Numbered from the stretch's first letter, positions 54,882 through 63,437 are shown. The stretch: DNA of 64,000 nt from Autumnicola tepida (GCF_031846485.1 NZ_JAVRHQ010000007.1:62001-126000), one strand, 5' to 3'. Made by a program: numbers and translations. Notes: a model not told the origin generated them from the letters alone.

Positions 54882-57392
54882 ATGAAAAGAATTTATCTAT
54901 ATCTTTTATTGATTTCCTTTCCCGGATTCGCTCAAGAAACGGTGCAGCTTGATTATTATCTCCCGCAGGATATACAATACAATTCTAATATTCCGAAGCC
55001 ACAGGAAGTGCTGGGATTTGTGCCAGGAGAGTGGCATGTAAGCCATGACCGTTTGATCATGTACATGCAGAAGCTAGCCGAGAGTTCACCACGTGTTAAA
55101 ATTGAAAACCGGGGGACTACCTATGAGGGCCGTCCCTTAATGCTTCTCTATATATCTTCCGAAGAAAACATACATAATCTTGAAAAGATCAGGAAGGGTC
55201 ATTTGGGTTTGATTGAAAAAAATTCAGGGTCTTTAAAGCTTGAAAATATGCCGGTGATCGTAAACCAGGGTTTTTCAATCCATGGAGATGAACCCAGCGG
55301 GGCCAATGCGGCTGTAATTCTCGCCTACTACCTTGCCGCAGCTGAAGATCAGAAAGTTGAAAAAATACTGGATAATAGTGTTATTCTTTTAGATCCTTCT
55401 TTTAACCCGGATGGTTTACAGAGGTTTGCCTATTGGGCAAACACCAACAAAAGCAAAATTATTAACAGCGACCCTCAGGATCGCGAATACGATGAGGTAT
55501 GGCCGGGAGGGCGAACCAATCATTACTGGTTTGATATGAACAGGGACTGGTTGCCTTTGCAGTTACCAGAATCCCAGGCAAGAATAGAAACATTTTATAA
55601 ATGGTATCCTAATGTTTTGACCGATCATCATGAGATGGATTCCAATTCGTCATTCTTCTTCCAGCCTGGAATTCCATCCCAAACCCATCCTTTAACCCCA
55701 CAACGTAATCAAATCCTCACTCAAGAAATTGGTAGTTATATCGCTGAATCCTTTGATGAAATCGGATCACTGTATTATACGGAAGAGGATTTTGATGATT
55801 TCTATTACGGAAAAGGCGCTACTTTTCCAGATATTAACGGCGGCATAGGCATTCTCTTTGAACAGGCAAGCTCCAGGGGCCATGCCCAGGAGACTGCTAA
55901 TGGTTTGCTTACCTTTCCGTTTACCATCCGTAATCAGTTTACCGCAGCACTTTCCACGCTAAAAGCCGCAACTGAAATGCGCCTGAAATTGCTTAAATAT
56001 CAACGTGGTTTTTATAATGATGCCCGAAAGGAGGCCTCCGAAGGAGCCTATATATTTGGAAGCAAAGAAGATCCGGTAAGTGCCTTTAAACTTGCTGAAA
56101 TTTTAAAGAAACATCAAATCAAACTTCATAGGCTTTCGAATGATTTTTCTAAAGACGGAAAACATTTCAGCAAAGACAATGCGTATGTTGTGCCTAAAAA
56201 TCAGAATCAGCAGCGCTTGATAGAGGCTATGTTTGAAACCCGTACCATTTTTAAAGATAGTTTGTTTTATGATGTTTCTGCCTGGACTCTACCATTGGCA
56301 TTTAATCTCGATTATGTCGAAGACCTCTCGAATGAGAAAATAGGAGAAAAAATTGAAAATTTTACACTACCGAAGCCTGTAAAAATAGAAAAAAGTGAGT
56401 ATGCTTATTTGATGGACTGGCGCAATTACAATGCACCTGCTGCACTTAATAAGATTCTCACTAAAGGCCTGCGGGCAAAAGTGGCAATGAAGAATTTCTC
56501 CATGAATGAGGAAAATTTTTCCTATGGAACTATTATGATTCCTGTTAAGAATCAAAGTTTGTCAGTGGATAAAATATATAATTTAATTCAGAGAATTAGT
56601 GTTGAAACCGCCGTTCCATTTAAAACTTTAGAGACTGGACTTACCAGCGGGATAAGCTTAGGCAGTAATCATTTCAGACCCGTAAAACTTCAATCAGTGG
56701 CGCTTATCGTAGGAGAACGTATCAGGCCTTTTGACGCGGGCGAAATCTGGCATTTATTCGATCAGCGTTTTGATATGCGTATTACCAAACTCGATCTTAG
56801 GAATCTGTCGCAAACTGATCTGAGCTGTTATACTGATATAATTCTAACGGCTTCGTACGGTGGTGCATTAAATAAAAATCAGACAAGGCAACTTAAAGAA
56901 TGGGTTAAAAATGGGGGAAATTTAATTGCCTATAGAAGTTCAGTGAAATGGTTAAAAGAAAATGAGTTTATAAACCTGAAATTTAAAGAGAATGAAGGCA
57001 CCGCGAAAAATATAAGTTTTGAAAAAATTGAGGATTATAAGGGAGCTCAAAAAATTGGAGGAGCCATTTTTAAAGTGAATATAGACCGATCTCATCCTAT
57101 AAGTTTTGGATATTCAAATGATCATATTGCGAGTTTTAGGAATACAGAAATTTTCATTGAAGCTGATAAGGATAGTTATAATAATCCGCTGCAATATTCT
57201 GATGAACCCTTGTTAAGTGGTTATATTAGTAAACAAAACCTTCATTTGCTTGCTGGCACGGTTCCATTTAAAGTGCAGAGTTTAGGAAGAGGTAAAGTCA
57301 TGGCATTTACAGATAATCCTAATTTCAGAGCATTTTGGTTAGGAACCAACAAGCTCCTGATGAATGCAATATTTTTCGGGGATGAGATGTGA
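54882..57392 (+). CDS. M14-family zinc carboxypeptidase with C-terminal GATase1-like domain
   Basis: 836 residues with signal peptide (LYLLLISFPGFAQ). The M14 domain includes RGTTYEGRPLMLLYIS, the zinc motif SIHGDEPSG (His 134, Glu 137), LLDPSFNPDGLQRF, NHYWFDMNRDW (substrate-binding Asn-Arg) and LTDHHEMDSNSSFFF (third zinc ligand His). About 400 further residues end in a class-I glutamine-amidotransferase-like beta/alpha domain (VGERIRPFDAGEIWHLFDQRFD ... DIILTASYGGAL ... LKEWVKNGGNLIAYRS). A peptidase inside a PUL suggests a glycoprotein or peptide-linked glycan, or plain hitch-hiking. Confidence 0.88.
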   Translation: MKRIYLYLLLISFPGFAQETVQLDYYLPQDIQYNSNIPKPQEVLGFVPGEWHVSHDRLIMYMQKLAESSPRVKIENRGTTYEGRPLMLLYISSEENIHNLEKIRKGHLGLIEKNSGSLKLENMPVIVNQGFSIHGDEPSGANAAVILAYYLAAAEDQKVEKILDNSVILLDPSFNPDGLQRFAYWANTNKSKIINSDPQDREYDEVWPGGRTNHYWFDMNRDWLPLQLPESQARIETFYKWYPNVLTDHHEMDSNSSFFFQPGIPSQTHPLTPQRNQILTQEIGSYIAESFDEIGSLYYTEEDFDDFYYGKGATFPDINGGIGILFEQASSRGHAQETANGLLTFPFTIRNQFTAALSTLKAATEMRLKLLKYQRGFYNDARKEASEGAYIFGSKEDPVSAFKLAEILKKHQIKLHRLSNDFSKDGKHFSKDNAYVVPKNQNQQRLIEAMFETRTIFKDSLFYDVSAWTLPLAFNLDYVEDLSNEKIGEKIENFTLPKPVKIEKSEYAYLMDWRNYNAPAALNKILTKGLRAKVAMKNFSMNEENFSYGTIMIPVKNQSLSVDKIYNLIQRISVETAVPFKTLETGLTSGISLGSNHFRPVKLQSVALIVGERIRPFDAGEIWHLFDQRFDMRITKLDLRNLSQTDLSCYTDIILTASYGGALNKNQTRQLKEWVKNGGNLIAYRSSVKWLKENEFINLKFKENEGTAKNISFEKIEDYKGAQKIGGAIFKVNIDRSHPISFGYSNDHIASFRNTEIFIEADKDSYNNPLQYSDEPLLSGYISKQNLHLLAGTVPFKVQSLGRGKVMAFTDNPNFRAFWLGTNKLLMNAIFFGDEM

Positions 57393-57426
57393 TTCTAAGC
57401 ATATAATTTTTCAAATTAGTTTTAAT

Positions 57427-59772
57427 ATGATGTGTGAGCAGCATAAAATTAGAAGTTTTAAGAAGATAATTCTGTTAATCTCTATTTTATCTATTGGTTC
57501 TTGTAAACGGCAGATAAAATCTGATATAGAGGCAACAGAGGTTAAAAAATTTAAATATGTAGATAAAGTATATCCCTTATTAGATACTAAAAATTCAAGA
57601 TGGTTTTATTTTTCATCTGCGAGTAGGCCCTTTGGAATGGTGAATTTAAGTCCGGATACTCAAATAAATGGTGCCTGGGATAGTGGCTATCGTTTTGATA
57701 TAGATACAATCAAGGGTTTTAGTCATATTCACGCATGGCAACTATCCGGTGTTTCGGTAATGCCGGTTACTTTTTCTGAGGGTTCAGAACAAGCTATTTA
57801 TACTGACTATTATTCGAAATTTAGTCATAAGCGGGAAGAAGTTTCACCTGGATTTCATCGAATAATTCTTGAGAGGTATCAAATAGAAGCTGCCTTTAGC
57901 AGTACCAAACGAGTTGGGTTTCATAAATATTCTTTTCCGAATGGCGGAGAAAAAGGAATTCTTTTTAACCTGAATACCATATTGGGACCTTGTGAAAATT
58001 CAGAAGGAAAATTGATAAAGATTGATGATAAAAGTATCTCAGGTTCTGTAGTTGCTTTACCCACACATAGAAGGCCAAAACCTTTTAAGATTTATTTTTA
58101 TGCTACTTTAAATAAATCTATTGATGATATAAGGCATGATCGGAATACAGGAAATTATCTGTTAAAATTAAATACTAATACGAAGGAATTATTCATGAAG
58201 GTGGCTCTTTCTTATACTTCTGTTGAAAATGCTAAGCAAAATCTTGAGGCCGAGTTACCGCATTGGGATTTTAAAAAGTTGATAGAAGAATCAAAAGAAG
58301 AATGGAATGATCTTTTAGGAAGAATAGAAGTAACAGGGGGATCTTCAAAAACCATTCAACGATTTTATACAGATTTGTGGCATTCATTGCAAGGAAGAAG
58401 AGTTATTAGTGATCACAATGGAGCTTATCCAGATTATACAGGAGCTTCTTTTAAGATAAAACAATTGCCTTTGGACAAAAATGGAAAACCAAAATTTAAT
58501 CATTATAATTCTGATTCCTTTTGGGGAGCTCAATGGACTATCAATACTCTCTGGGGATTAGTTTATCCTGAAATTATGCAAGAATTTTCATCGTCTCTGC
58601 TGCAGTATTATAAAGATGGAGGCTTGGTTCCCAGAGGTCCCTCTGGAGGTAATTACACATATGTTATGACAGGGGCTTCATCTACTCCTTTTATTGTGAG
58701 TGCTATTCAAAAAGGGATTTTAAGAGACCATCTTGATTCGATTTACCTGGCGCTAAAAAAAAATCATATGCCGGGAGGTATTATGGAAAAAGCCGGCTAT
58801 GAACATGATACTAATGAAGGTGGTGGGTTATCTTATTATTTAGAAAATGGCTATGTTCCTTATCCTTTACCCGATGGAGAATTTGGATCACATCAGGACG
58901 GGGCAAGTTTAACTCTGGAATATGCCTATCAGGACTGGACATTGTCTCAGCTAGCATCAAAATTAGGGTATAAAAAAGATGAGGTTTATTTTAAAGAGCG
59001 TGCCCAAAATTATAAAAATGTCTTTAATCCAGCTTCGGGTTGGATGCAACCTAAAGATGTTTTTGGAAATTGGTCTGCCAATTACGATTCATATCAGTAT
59101 CGACATGGTTTTATAGAGGCTAATGGAGCTCAGGCAACGTGGTTTGTTCCGCAGGATCTAGAAGGGCTGGCAAATTTGATAGGAGGAAAGGAAAAAGCTG
59201 TTCAGAAATTGGCAGCACAGTTTAAAATAGCTAAAAAATCAGGTTTTACTTCTGGAAATTCACACGCAGCCGAATTACATCCTGAATATAGAAGGATACC
59301 TATTAATTATGGTAATCAGCCTTCGATACAAACAGCGTATATTTTCAATCAATTAGGAAGACCAGACCTTACGCAATTTTGGTCTCGAAAAGTAATAGAT
59401 GAAGTGTTTACTGGCTTAAATGAAAATACGGGTTATAATGGAGATGAAGATCAGGGGCTGATGGGTAGTTTAGCTGTTTTAATGAAGATAGGAATTTTTC
59501 AAATGAATGGAGGTACCGATGAAGATCCGGCCTATCAAATTGGAAGCCCTATTTTCGATTCCATTACCATTAAACTTCATCCTGATTACTATCCGGGAAA
59601 AACATTTACCATATTGGCAGAGGATAATTTAAATTCTAATTTGTATGTTCAAAAAATGAAGTTAAACGGAGAGGTTTTTAATAAAAATTCCATTAATCAT
59701 TCAGACGTTATTGCAGGCGGAAAACTCAGATTACAAATGGCTAGCAAACCAACATCAGATTATAAAAATTAA
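57427..59772 (+). CDS. GH92-family protein with Glu-to-Gln at the general-acid position
   Basis: About 781 residues from ATG 57427, with lipobox SIGSC (Cys ~26). An earlier start at 57364 overlaps the peptidase gene. GH92 order is kept: FYFSSASRPFGMVNLSPDT, GFSHIHAWQLSGVSVMPV, SDSFWGAQWTINTLWG, ASLTLEYAYQDWTLSQLA, YGNQPSIQ (630-633), NGDEDQGLMGSLAVLMKIGIFQM and YQIGSP. The NEPS Glu, the general acid, is Gln 631, while the GDED acids remain. Known GH92 members with this Gln act on mannose-1-phosphate diesters, where no proton donor is needed. The last cargo gene before the integrase. Confidence 0.87.
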   Translation: MMCEQHKIRSFKKIILLISILSIGSCKRQIKSDIEATEVKKFKYVDKVYPLLDTKNSRWFYFSSASRPFGMVNLSPDTQINGAWDSGYRFDIDTIKGFSHIHAWQLSGVSVMPVTFSEGSEQAIYTDYYSKFSHKREEVSPGFHRIILERYQIEAAFSSTKRVGFHKYSFPNGGEKGILFNLNTILGPCENSEGKLIKIDDKSISGSVVALPTHRRPKPFKIYFYATLNKSIDDIRHDRNTGNYLLKLNTNTKELFMKVALSYTSVENAKQNLEAELPHWDFKKLIEESKEEWNDLLGRIEVTGGSSKTIQRFYTDLWHSLQGRRVISDHNGAYPDYTGASFKIKQLPLDKNGKPKFNHYNSDSFWGAQWTINTLWGLVYPEIMQEFSSSLLQYYKDGGLVPRGPSGGNYTYVMTGASSTPFIVSAIQKGILRDHLDSIYLALKKNHMPGGIMEKAGYEHDTNEGGGLSYYLENGYVPYPLPDGEFGSHQDGASLTLEYAYQDWTLSQLASKLGYKKDEVYFKERAQNYKNVFNPASGWMQPKDVFGNWSANYDSYQYRHGFIEANGAQATWFVPQDLEGLANLIGGKEKAVQKLAAQFKIAKKSGFTSGNSHAAELHPEYRRIPINYGNQPSIQTAYIFNQLGRPDLTQFWSRKVIDEVFTGLNENTGYNGDEDQGLMGSLAVLMKIGIFQMNGGTDEDPAYQIGSPIFDSITIKLHPDYYPGKTFTILAEDNLNSNLYVQKMKLNGEVFNKNSINHSDVIAGGKLRLQMASKPTSDYKN

Positions 59773-59819
59773 TTACGCGGTTCCTTCAAAGAGCTCATAA
59801 AGGGCTCAGTAAATAAGTT

Positions 59820-61034
59820 TTAGATGTTGCCTTGTAATAGTAATTCACTTGCTTCATCCAAAATAGCAGTATCCAATTCCTTTAAATAAACTTTTGTAGT
59901 TTTCACATCCTGATGTCCGAGTGATTCACTTATAATATCTGTTCCCGCTCCTTTTTGTTTTAAGCAATTGGCGAAGCTATGCCTGGCGACATAACTAGTA
60001 AGAGGTTTATCAATTCCGGCGAGACTTGCTAATTCCTTTAGATCCTTATTAAACTTGCTCAGGGTTTTTCTTTTCCTATCGTTTAATTGAGTGGGGGTGA
60101 GATTTTCCCTAAGGAGTATTGGAAAAATGTACGGTCTTTTAGTTTTACGGTAATAGTCAAGTATTTCTTTTACCGGTGGCATAATCTTTATAATGAAGTT
60201 TCCCTTGGTTTTTGCTCTTGTATAATGAATTCTGTCACCGGAAACATTACTCCACTTGAGCCTCATCATATCGGCGAAATTCATTCCCCTGGTATAAAAG
60301 CTAAAAATAAAATAGTTTCTACTGTTGATTAGATGAGGCTTATCACTCAAATCTAAATTTTGTAGGTTATGGACCTCTTCAATGTTAAGGGCTTTTTTAA
60401 TTGCTTTACCTTTTAGTTTGGATATTTTATAGTGTTTAAAAGGGTAGAATTTTTCGTCTATTATTCCCCTTTTTATTGCCACGTTGAAAATAGCCCGTAT
60501 AGCTCGCATTTTCACTCCAATACCTCCACCGGTTCCGCCTTTATTGCGAAGATATACTTCATATTTATCTAAAAAGGTAGGGGTCACTTCGTAAAAATGT
60601 AAAGACTTTTGTTTTGCGAATTTCTGCATTGAATTCTTAGTATGGTGATAAATGGCTGCATTGCTCATTCTCCCTGCCGCTTTAAATTCATCAATTTGCT
60701 CCTGCCAAAATGAAAATATATTTGAAGCCTCTGGATTTGATTGTATCCTAAACTTTCTTTCAAAATCATTCAGGGTATAGAAATCCTGGTTCATTTCCAG
60801 TTCGCTTATGACTTCTAAAGCACGATCTTCAAATTTTCCTATTAATCGATTAGACTTAAGTTGCTGAGTAAATTTTTTATTAAATCTTCCTAACTTAGAA
60901 TCCCATTCATTTAAATTAGCTTCGAATGGAGTTCCAAAGAATTTAGATTTACGATCTTTGGTTACCCTTAAAAGAACCGGATATTTTCCGTTTCTTAGTG
61001 AAGTTTTGCGGAGGATGGTTTTAATTGAAGCCAT
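59820..61034 (-). CDS. int: Tyrosine recombinase (integrase) of the island
   Basis: About 404 residues from ATG at 61034 (MASIKTILRKTSLRNGKYPVL, the arm-binding N-domain of Bacteroidota integrases). The frame is open to 61148 but that leader would run through the arm repeats. A SAM-like core-binding domain follows at ~110-210 (ILSFWQEQIDEFKAAGR-like). The catalytic domain shows Arg I in FYTRGMNFADMMRLKW, box II as SYVARHSF (Tyr for His, common in this group), LGHQDVKTT and the nucleophile Tyr in KVYLKEL. It lies ~180 nt from attR and reads away from it. It should integrate and excise the island at tRNA-Ile2. Confidence 0.93.
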   Translation of the reverse strand: MASIKTILRKTSLRNGKYPVLLRVTKDRKSKFFGTPFEANLNEWDSKLGRFNKKFTQQLKSNRLIGKFEDRALEVISELEMNQDFYTLNDFERKFRIQSNPEASNIFSFWQEQIDEFKAAGRMSNAAIYHHTKNSMQKFAKQKSLHFYEVTPTFLDKYEVYLRNKGGTGGGIGVKMRAIRAIFNVAIKRGIIDEKFYPFKHYKISKLKGKAIKKALNIEEVHNLQNLDLSDKPHLINSRNYFIFSFYTRGMNFADMMRLKWSNVSGDRIHYTRAKTKGNFIIKIMPPVKEILDYYRKTKRPYIFPILLRENLTPTQLNDRKRKTLSKFNKDLKELASLAGIDKPLTSYVARHSFANCLKQKGAGTDIISESLGHQDVKTTKVYLKELDTAILDEASELLLQGNI

Positions 61035-61064
61035 AGCTTTATCTTTTAGATTTCCCTCGATTTT

Positions 61065-61097
61065 ATGTACAACATATGTACAACATATGTACAACAA
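61065..61097 (+). promoter_or_regulatory. Right arm-type integrase sites (three 11-bp units)
   Basis: Three perfect tandem units ATGTACAACAT, ATGTACAACAT and ATGTACAACAA cover 61065-61097, 31 nt upstream of the integrase ATG. The same unit occurs at the left end (4879-4900) in the same orientation. They probably bind integrase and may also autoregulate int. Confidence 0.75.
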
Positions 61098-61210
61098 ATT
61101 GACAAATAAAGGTAATTTAAAGAAACCAAAATAAAAATAAATATTCATAAAACATTTAAAATCAGTTATATGAAAACAAATGAAAGTTACGAGTAGGCGA
61201 TTTTTGACTT

Positions 61211-61254
61211 CTCATAATCAAGGGGTCCCTGGTTCGAGCCCAGGTGGGACCACC
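61211..61254 (+). other. attR: 44-bp copy of the tRNA-Ile2 3' end
   Basis: Identical to 4788-4831. It covers only the anticodon loop onward, so it is not a functional tRNA. It marks the right end of the first island and the probable left end of the next element. Confidence 0.93.
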
Positions 61255-61262
61255 TATAAATA

Positions 61263-61298
61263 AAGGCTTCACAAGGTTTTACCTGTGGAGCCTTTTTT
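61263..61298 (+). terminator. Rho-independent terminator after attR
   Basis: AAGGCTTCACA (61263-61273) pairs with TGTGGAGCCTT (61284-61294), an 11-bp stem with one G-T pair, followed by T6. It parallels the terminator at 4842-4868 after attL. Confidence 0.85.
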
Positions 61299-61299
61299 C

Positions 61300-61321
61300 A
61301 TTTGCACATAATTTGCACATA
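61300..61321 (+). promoter_or_regulatory. 11-bp tandem repeats ATTTGCACATA, candidate arm sites of element 2
   Basis: Two perfect adjacent copies (61300-61310, 61311-61321) start 46 nt after attR, almost the same distance as the 48 nt for the left arm sites of island 1. The sequence differs, as expected for another integrase. Confidence 0.6.
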
Positions 61322-61582
61322 CACGGTTTTTTTAACAGTATTCTAGTGTATTACTTCTCCAAACTGAATCAAGTTCCTTAACTAAGGCAATTAGTTGCTC
61401 CTTGTTCATAAAATTAAATAATGATCATATAAGAATGCCTTGATTTTAAAGGCATTTATAACCTAAAGATGCTGTTTTATCAAATAACCGTCAATAAGAA
61501 CTGTAAATTATTAATAACTTTTCCATTAGGCTATTGAGACAAATTAGAATAATCCTCGAGGGGATAAAATACGAATTTGGCA

Positions 61583-61658
61583 ACTAGTCCAAAAATGGAA
61601 CAAGTACAATACCAGTCCTGGTCTGGTGGTGAACCAGTAGCGGACCAGTTGTGGATAA
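61583..61658. other. Candidate replication origin with CCAGT repeats and a DnaA box
   Basis: TGTGGATAA at 61650-61658 is the reverse complement of the consensus DnaA box TTATCCACA. CCAGT occurs at 61612, 61634 and 61645, i.e. at spacings of 22 and 11 bp, with a CTAGT variant near 61584. It lies ~130 bp from the end of the HTH-type gene at 61792. The 61322-61582 stretch holds only a 25-codon ORF (61332-61409, minus) of doubtful meaning. Confidence 0.45.
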
Positions 61659-61791
61659 GCCTTGGGACGGTTCTCCGCTAAAATAAAGAAACGCGCTATC
61701 GCGCCTAAACATCTTAAATGGAAATTTTTTTAAAAAATGATCTGGCCAAAAAGTTTTTTTGTTTTAGTATTTTCTTCTATAAACCTTTCTT

Positions 61792-62535
61792 TTATGTTTT
61801 CAGCTTTTGCCGCTTTTTAAAAAGAAAAAGAGGTAAAATAGTGTCAATTAGCTGAAAACGATAATTCCCCCGGTAATAGACAATATTGTTCCTTTTATCA
61901 TTGTATTTTAAACACTGTTCCATGGCTTTTTTATTCGGCACTATGCTTCCATAGTTCTTTTTCACCTCCAGCAGGTTTTGCTTTACGGCACAATCCTTTA
62001 GCCGGGAAGCGGTGGCTGTGGAGATTTTAAAGATCTTACAGAGGCCTAAAACAGAAAGTGGCGCAGGTGCTTCTTTAGAGTTGAAGTTTGGAGAAAGAAA
62101 ATGATAGGTACTGCCTTTTATCTGTACGCTTTTCTTTCTCCTTACTTTTCTCCAGAAATCCATATGAAGATATCCATAAAGTATCGCCCCGGTGATTGCT
62201 TTAATGTTCCTGTACGAATGGAAATCTACCGGATAAGAAAGCCTGGCTTTCCAGCTGTTCTCCCTTCGTATCCTGTCAAAGGATTTGATGATGTAATATC
62301 CCGTTTTCGCATTATATTGAAGCCAGCCCTTTTCTACCAGAAACCTGATATAGTTTAAGGTGGTTCTTCTTGAACTAATTTCTTCGGTAAGCTCCAGGAA
62401 TAATAGTTCTCCGTCATTTAATTTTGTCTTGCCGGTTGGGTAGAGCAGCTTTAGGGACAAAAAGAACTGCAGCTTTTTGGCATAGCCTTCCTGCTGTGCG
62501 TTTATAAATAACTGTATAGGAACCGATACCTCCAT
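61792..62535 (-). CDS. Mobile-element protein of unknown function, possible winged-helix/replication factor
   Basis: No family recognised. The 247-residue, strongly basic protein contains two helix-rich segments that could be winged helices: LLFLELTEEISSRRTTLNYIRFLVEKGWLQYN (~43-75) and LSVLGLCKIFKISTATASRLKDCAVKQNLLEV (~160-190). The second has the spacing of a helix-turn-helix. The adjacent candidate origin would fit a replication initiator, but this is only positional inference. It is transcribed with the HTH and BfmA-like genes (gap 30 nt). Confidence 0.6.
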   Translation of the reverse strand: MEVSVPIQLFINAQQEGYAKKLQFFLSLKLLYPTGKTKLNDGELLFLELTEEISSRRTTLNYIRFLVEKGWLQYNAKTGYYIIKSFDRIRRENSWKARLSYPVDFHSYRNIKAITGAILYGYLHMDFWRKVRRKKSVQIKGSTYHFLSPNFNSKEAPAPLSVLGLCKIFKISTATASRLKDCAVKQNLLEVKKNYGSIVPNKKAMEQCLKYNDKRNNIVYYRGNYRFQLIDTILPLFLFKKRQKLKT

Positions 62536-62565
62536 TTCTACTTCAACTTATTATTCCTTGAGAGT

Positions 62566-62871
62566 TTATTTCCTTCTTTTTCTATGACGATTTATAAATG
62601 CCGTGATATCCTTTAAATTGTAATAGATCTTGCCTTTAACCTGGGTATAATCTATAAGGCCTTCTTCCCGCCAGTTCTGAGCGGTTTTTGCTGTTATTTT
62701 GAACAGCTGGATGAAATCGGCATTATCCAGGAGGATATATTCGGGATCCCGGATCTGCCGGATTCGCAATTCCCTGGTCAGCGCATCGATCTTTTCTTCC
62801 AGGGAATGGATGCTGAGCATAAATGGGTGTGGTGTATCTTTCATTTCATTTAATATTTTAGGTGCTTGCAA
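62566..62871 (-). CDS. Helix-turn-helix DNA-binding protein of element 2
   Basis: 101 residues: an N-terminal coiled-coil-like helix (MLSIHSLEEKIDALTRELRIRQ) and then an excisionase/MerR-type helix-turn-helix (YILLDNADFIQLFKITAKTAQNWREEGLIDYTQVKGKI, then YYNLKDITAFINRHRKRRK). Such small proteins accompany mobilization genes in Bacteroidota elements, comparable in role to the 8850 gene in island 1. It lies one base away from the stop of the BfmA-like gene. Confidence 0.8.
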   Translation of the reverse strand: MQAPKILNEMKDTPHPFMLSIHSLEEKIDALTRELRIRQIRDPEYILLDNADFIQLFKITAKTAQNWREEGLIDYTQVKGKIYYNLKDITAFINRHRKRRK

Positions 62872-62872
62872 A

Positions 62873-63241
62873 TTATTTCCAATAGTTGTCCCTATCAGGA
62901 AACTGTTTCTTCTCCACGTAACGGGGTTCCTTTTTGGGTTCCGCTTGTTCCAGGAGCCCCATCAGAATTCCGGCCGTAGGTTTGGTCTGGGTCTTTTCAA
63001 TGTCTTTTAAGATGGCGATCACCCCATTGATCCTTTTTTTGATCAGGTTTTCCATAGTCTGCATCCTTGGCCCCAAATCTTCTGTTGGCGCAATGCCATT
63101 GTGTTCAAAAAATTCCAGCATCAGTAGTAAGGTCATCGATTGTGACCTGGAAATTCCTTTGCTGTACTTCCTGAACTTCCTGGCTACAGAGGTTTTGATA
63201 CTGATGGTCACAAAGCCCTCTTTTTCATATCCTTTATCCAT
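62873..63241 (-). CDS. BfmA/BtgA-family mobilization protein
   Basis: 122 residues. EGFVTISIKTSVARKFRKYSKGISRSQSMTLLLMLEFFEHNGI reads as a ribbon-helix-helix-like DNA-binding N-terminus, and GPRMQTMENLIKKRINGVIAILKDIEKTQTKPT is the conserved helical part of BfmA/BtgA proteins. In Bacteroides elements these bind oriT and act with a relaxase (BfmB/BtgB), which is not in the window. It is the first gene of the minus-strand trio; hairpins that could be its oriT lie upstream at 63418-63480. Confidence 0.8.
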   Translation of the reverse strand: MDKGYEKEGFVTISIKTSVARKFRKYSKGISRSQSMTLLLMLEFFEHNGIAPTEDLGPRMQTMENLIKKRINGVIAILKDIEKTQTKPTAGILMGLLEQAEPKKEPRYVEKKQFPDRDNYWK

Positions 63242-63417
63242 TTTTCAGTGAATTTTTTCCCGGTTTTGTTGGGCTGCCAGAGGTTTTCAATTAAAAATCA
63301 ATGCTAAGCCTCATTTCTAACCTGTTTAACTATTTATCAAAAACTTGTAAATCAATTAATTACATTAAAAGCGGAAAATGTAACATCGCGGAGCGGGTTA
63401 CCCTCTTGCTATTCCAC

Positions 63418-63437
63418 TTTTGCCCCTACGGGCAAAA
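63418..63437. repeat. Hairpin upstream of the BfmA-like gene, candidate oriT part
   Basis: TTTTGCCC-CTAC-GGGCAAAA is a perfect 8-bp stem with a 4-nt loop. A second small hairpin AAACC-AAAAGC-GGTTT lies just downstream, near 63460-63475. The location upstream of bfmA suits oriT or regulation. The remaining gene-free DNA, 63476-63848, shows nothing I can interpret. Confidence 0.45.

Larger units (their letters stand above)
4788..61254. mobile_element. tRNA-integrated mobilizable genomic island carrying a polysaccharide utilization locus
   Basis: The island is bounded by 44-bp perfect direct repeats (4788-4831 and 61211-61254) that are the 3' end of tRNA-Ile2. A tyrosine integrase gene lies just inside the right end, reading inward. 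The left 9 kb holds an IS, decayed genes and a replication/mobilization module (HTH, primase-helicase, toprim primase, MobC, relaxase). The cargo at 14-60 kb is entirely plus-strand carbohydrate genes. No conjugation (T4SS) genes are seen, so it appears to be an integrative mobilizable element that needs a helper. Boundaries are seen directly; mobility is inference. The primase-helicase carries a premature stop. Confidence 0.85.

Noticed and set aside
61035..61148. Integrase N-terminal extension
   Set aside because: It would translate the 11-bp arm repeats; the conserved integrase start MASIKTILRK lies downstream.
61211..61254. Second tRNA gene
   Set aside because: Only the anticodon loop to acceptor 3' strand is present; the acceptor 5' strand and D arm are missing. 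It is an attachment-site copy.
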